DNA of 5,767 nucleotides from the NCBI GenBank assembly GCA_003486025.1, contig DNHA01000069.1, forward strand, positions 1,614 through 7,380, in the 5' to 3' direction. The notes below the pieces were generated by a model, which was not told where the DNA came from, searched no databases, and worked only from the letters and a program-made list of their open reading frames with translations. Of this stretch, positions 5,388 through 5,767 are shown in pieces (positions within the stretch are counted from its first letter, which is position 1; the number at the start of each line of letters is the position of its first letter). The stretch is from Micrococcaceae bacterium. Lineage in GTDB: Bacteria; Actinomycetota; Actinomycetes; Actinomycetales; Micrococcaceae. A program made the position numbers and the translations under genes.

Positions 5388-5767
5388 GCACTCAGTCTGT
5401 ACTCTTCGATGCACCAGGGCCCAAGGCCAGGCGTCGCATCCTGATCCTCAACATCATCGGCGTGCTGATCTTCATTGGCCTCATCGCCTATCTGATCTAC
5501 GGATTGTACGGTGCCGGTCAACTGACAGCAGAAAAGTGGAATGTTTTTGCTACCGGTTCAGTATGGAGTAACTTCATCCTTCCGGGTCTGATCAAGACAC
5601 TTCAGTCGGCAGCGATCTCGATCGTGACCTCGCTGATTTTCGGTTTCATTTTCGGCATGGGCCGGCTCTCGCACAACAAGTTCTTCAACTGGATCAGTAC
5701 GGTCGTTGTTGAGTTCTTCCGTGCGGTTCCGGTGCTGCTGATGATGCTGTTCCTGTGGATCATGCTC
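5384..5767 (+). CDS. gluD: Glutamate-type ABC transporter permease, second subunit (3' end outside window)
   Basis: Second permease of the importer; 128 codons are visible before the right edge. The ATG at 5384 overlaps the gluC stop by 4 bases (ATGA), a classic coupling arrangement. A short N-terminal cytoplasmic tail with RRR (16-18) precedes a first transmembrane span at about 19-41. An extracellular segment (about 43-65) follows, then a second span at about 69-94 with the permease pattern LPGLIKTLQSAAISI. The family segment EFFRAVPVLLMM (110-121) corresponds to IFRNTPLTIIM in GluC. C. glutamicum GluD shares the same EFFRAVPVLLMM stretch as I remember it. The EAA loop would lie beyond the window. 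The frame is open to the last base. Confidence 0.92.
   Translation, partial: MSTQSVLFDAPGPKARRRILILNIIGVLIFIGLIAYLIYGLYGAGQLTAEKWNVFATGSVWSNFILPGLIKTLQSAAISIVTSLIFGFIFGMGRLSHNKFFNWISTVVVEFFRAVPVLLMMLFLWIML

Overview
The window looks like ordinary chromosome from a moderate-GC actinobacterium, most likely a Micrococcaceae-type organism related to Arthrobacter or Glutamicibacter. The reasons are an ECF sigma factor of the SigE type next to a divergent O-methyltransferase, a 55-residue DUF3117 protein found essentially only in Actinobacteria, a membrane-anchored DivIVA-motif protein, and a four-gene glutamate-type ABC importer closely resembling Corynebacterium GluABCD. The genus is a guess from protein similarity recalled from memory, not from a search.

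Layout. Bases 1-534 (minus) hold most of sigE, cut by the left edge. Bases 677-1336 (plus) hold the O-methyltransferase. A perfect 17-bp stem terminator at 1362-1403 separates it from three minus-strand genes that read toward it: DUF3117 (1409-1576), a DivIVA-motif membrane protein (1703-2047) and a LOG-family protein (2050-2832). The last two are separated by 2 bp and probably translationally coupled. A 135-bp divergent intergenic region (2833-2967) then leads into gluA (2968-3741), gluB (3776-4606), gluC (4707-5387) and gluD (5384 to the right edge, incomplete). No stretch over 300 bases lacks a gene.

How the genes work together. GluB is a lipoprotein that captures the amino acid outside the membrane, GluC and GluD form the channel, and GluA hydrolyses ATP. 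A strong hairpin between gluB and gluC may keep binding-protein mRNA more abundant than permease mRNA. The left half resembles a compacted version of the Mycobacterium tuberculosis Rv1205-Rv1221 neighbourhood (LOG, DivIVA-motif protein, DUF3117, methyltransferase, sigE).

I found no mobile element, CRISPR array, phage gene, tRNA or rRNA, and no clear sign of a new system. The items most worth a second look are the putatively leaderless gluA promoter with a perfect palindrome, the gluB-gluC hairpin, and the altered metal-site residues in the methyltransferase.
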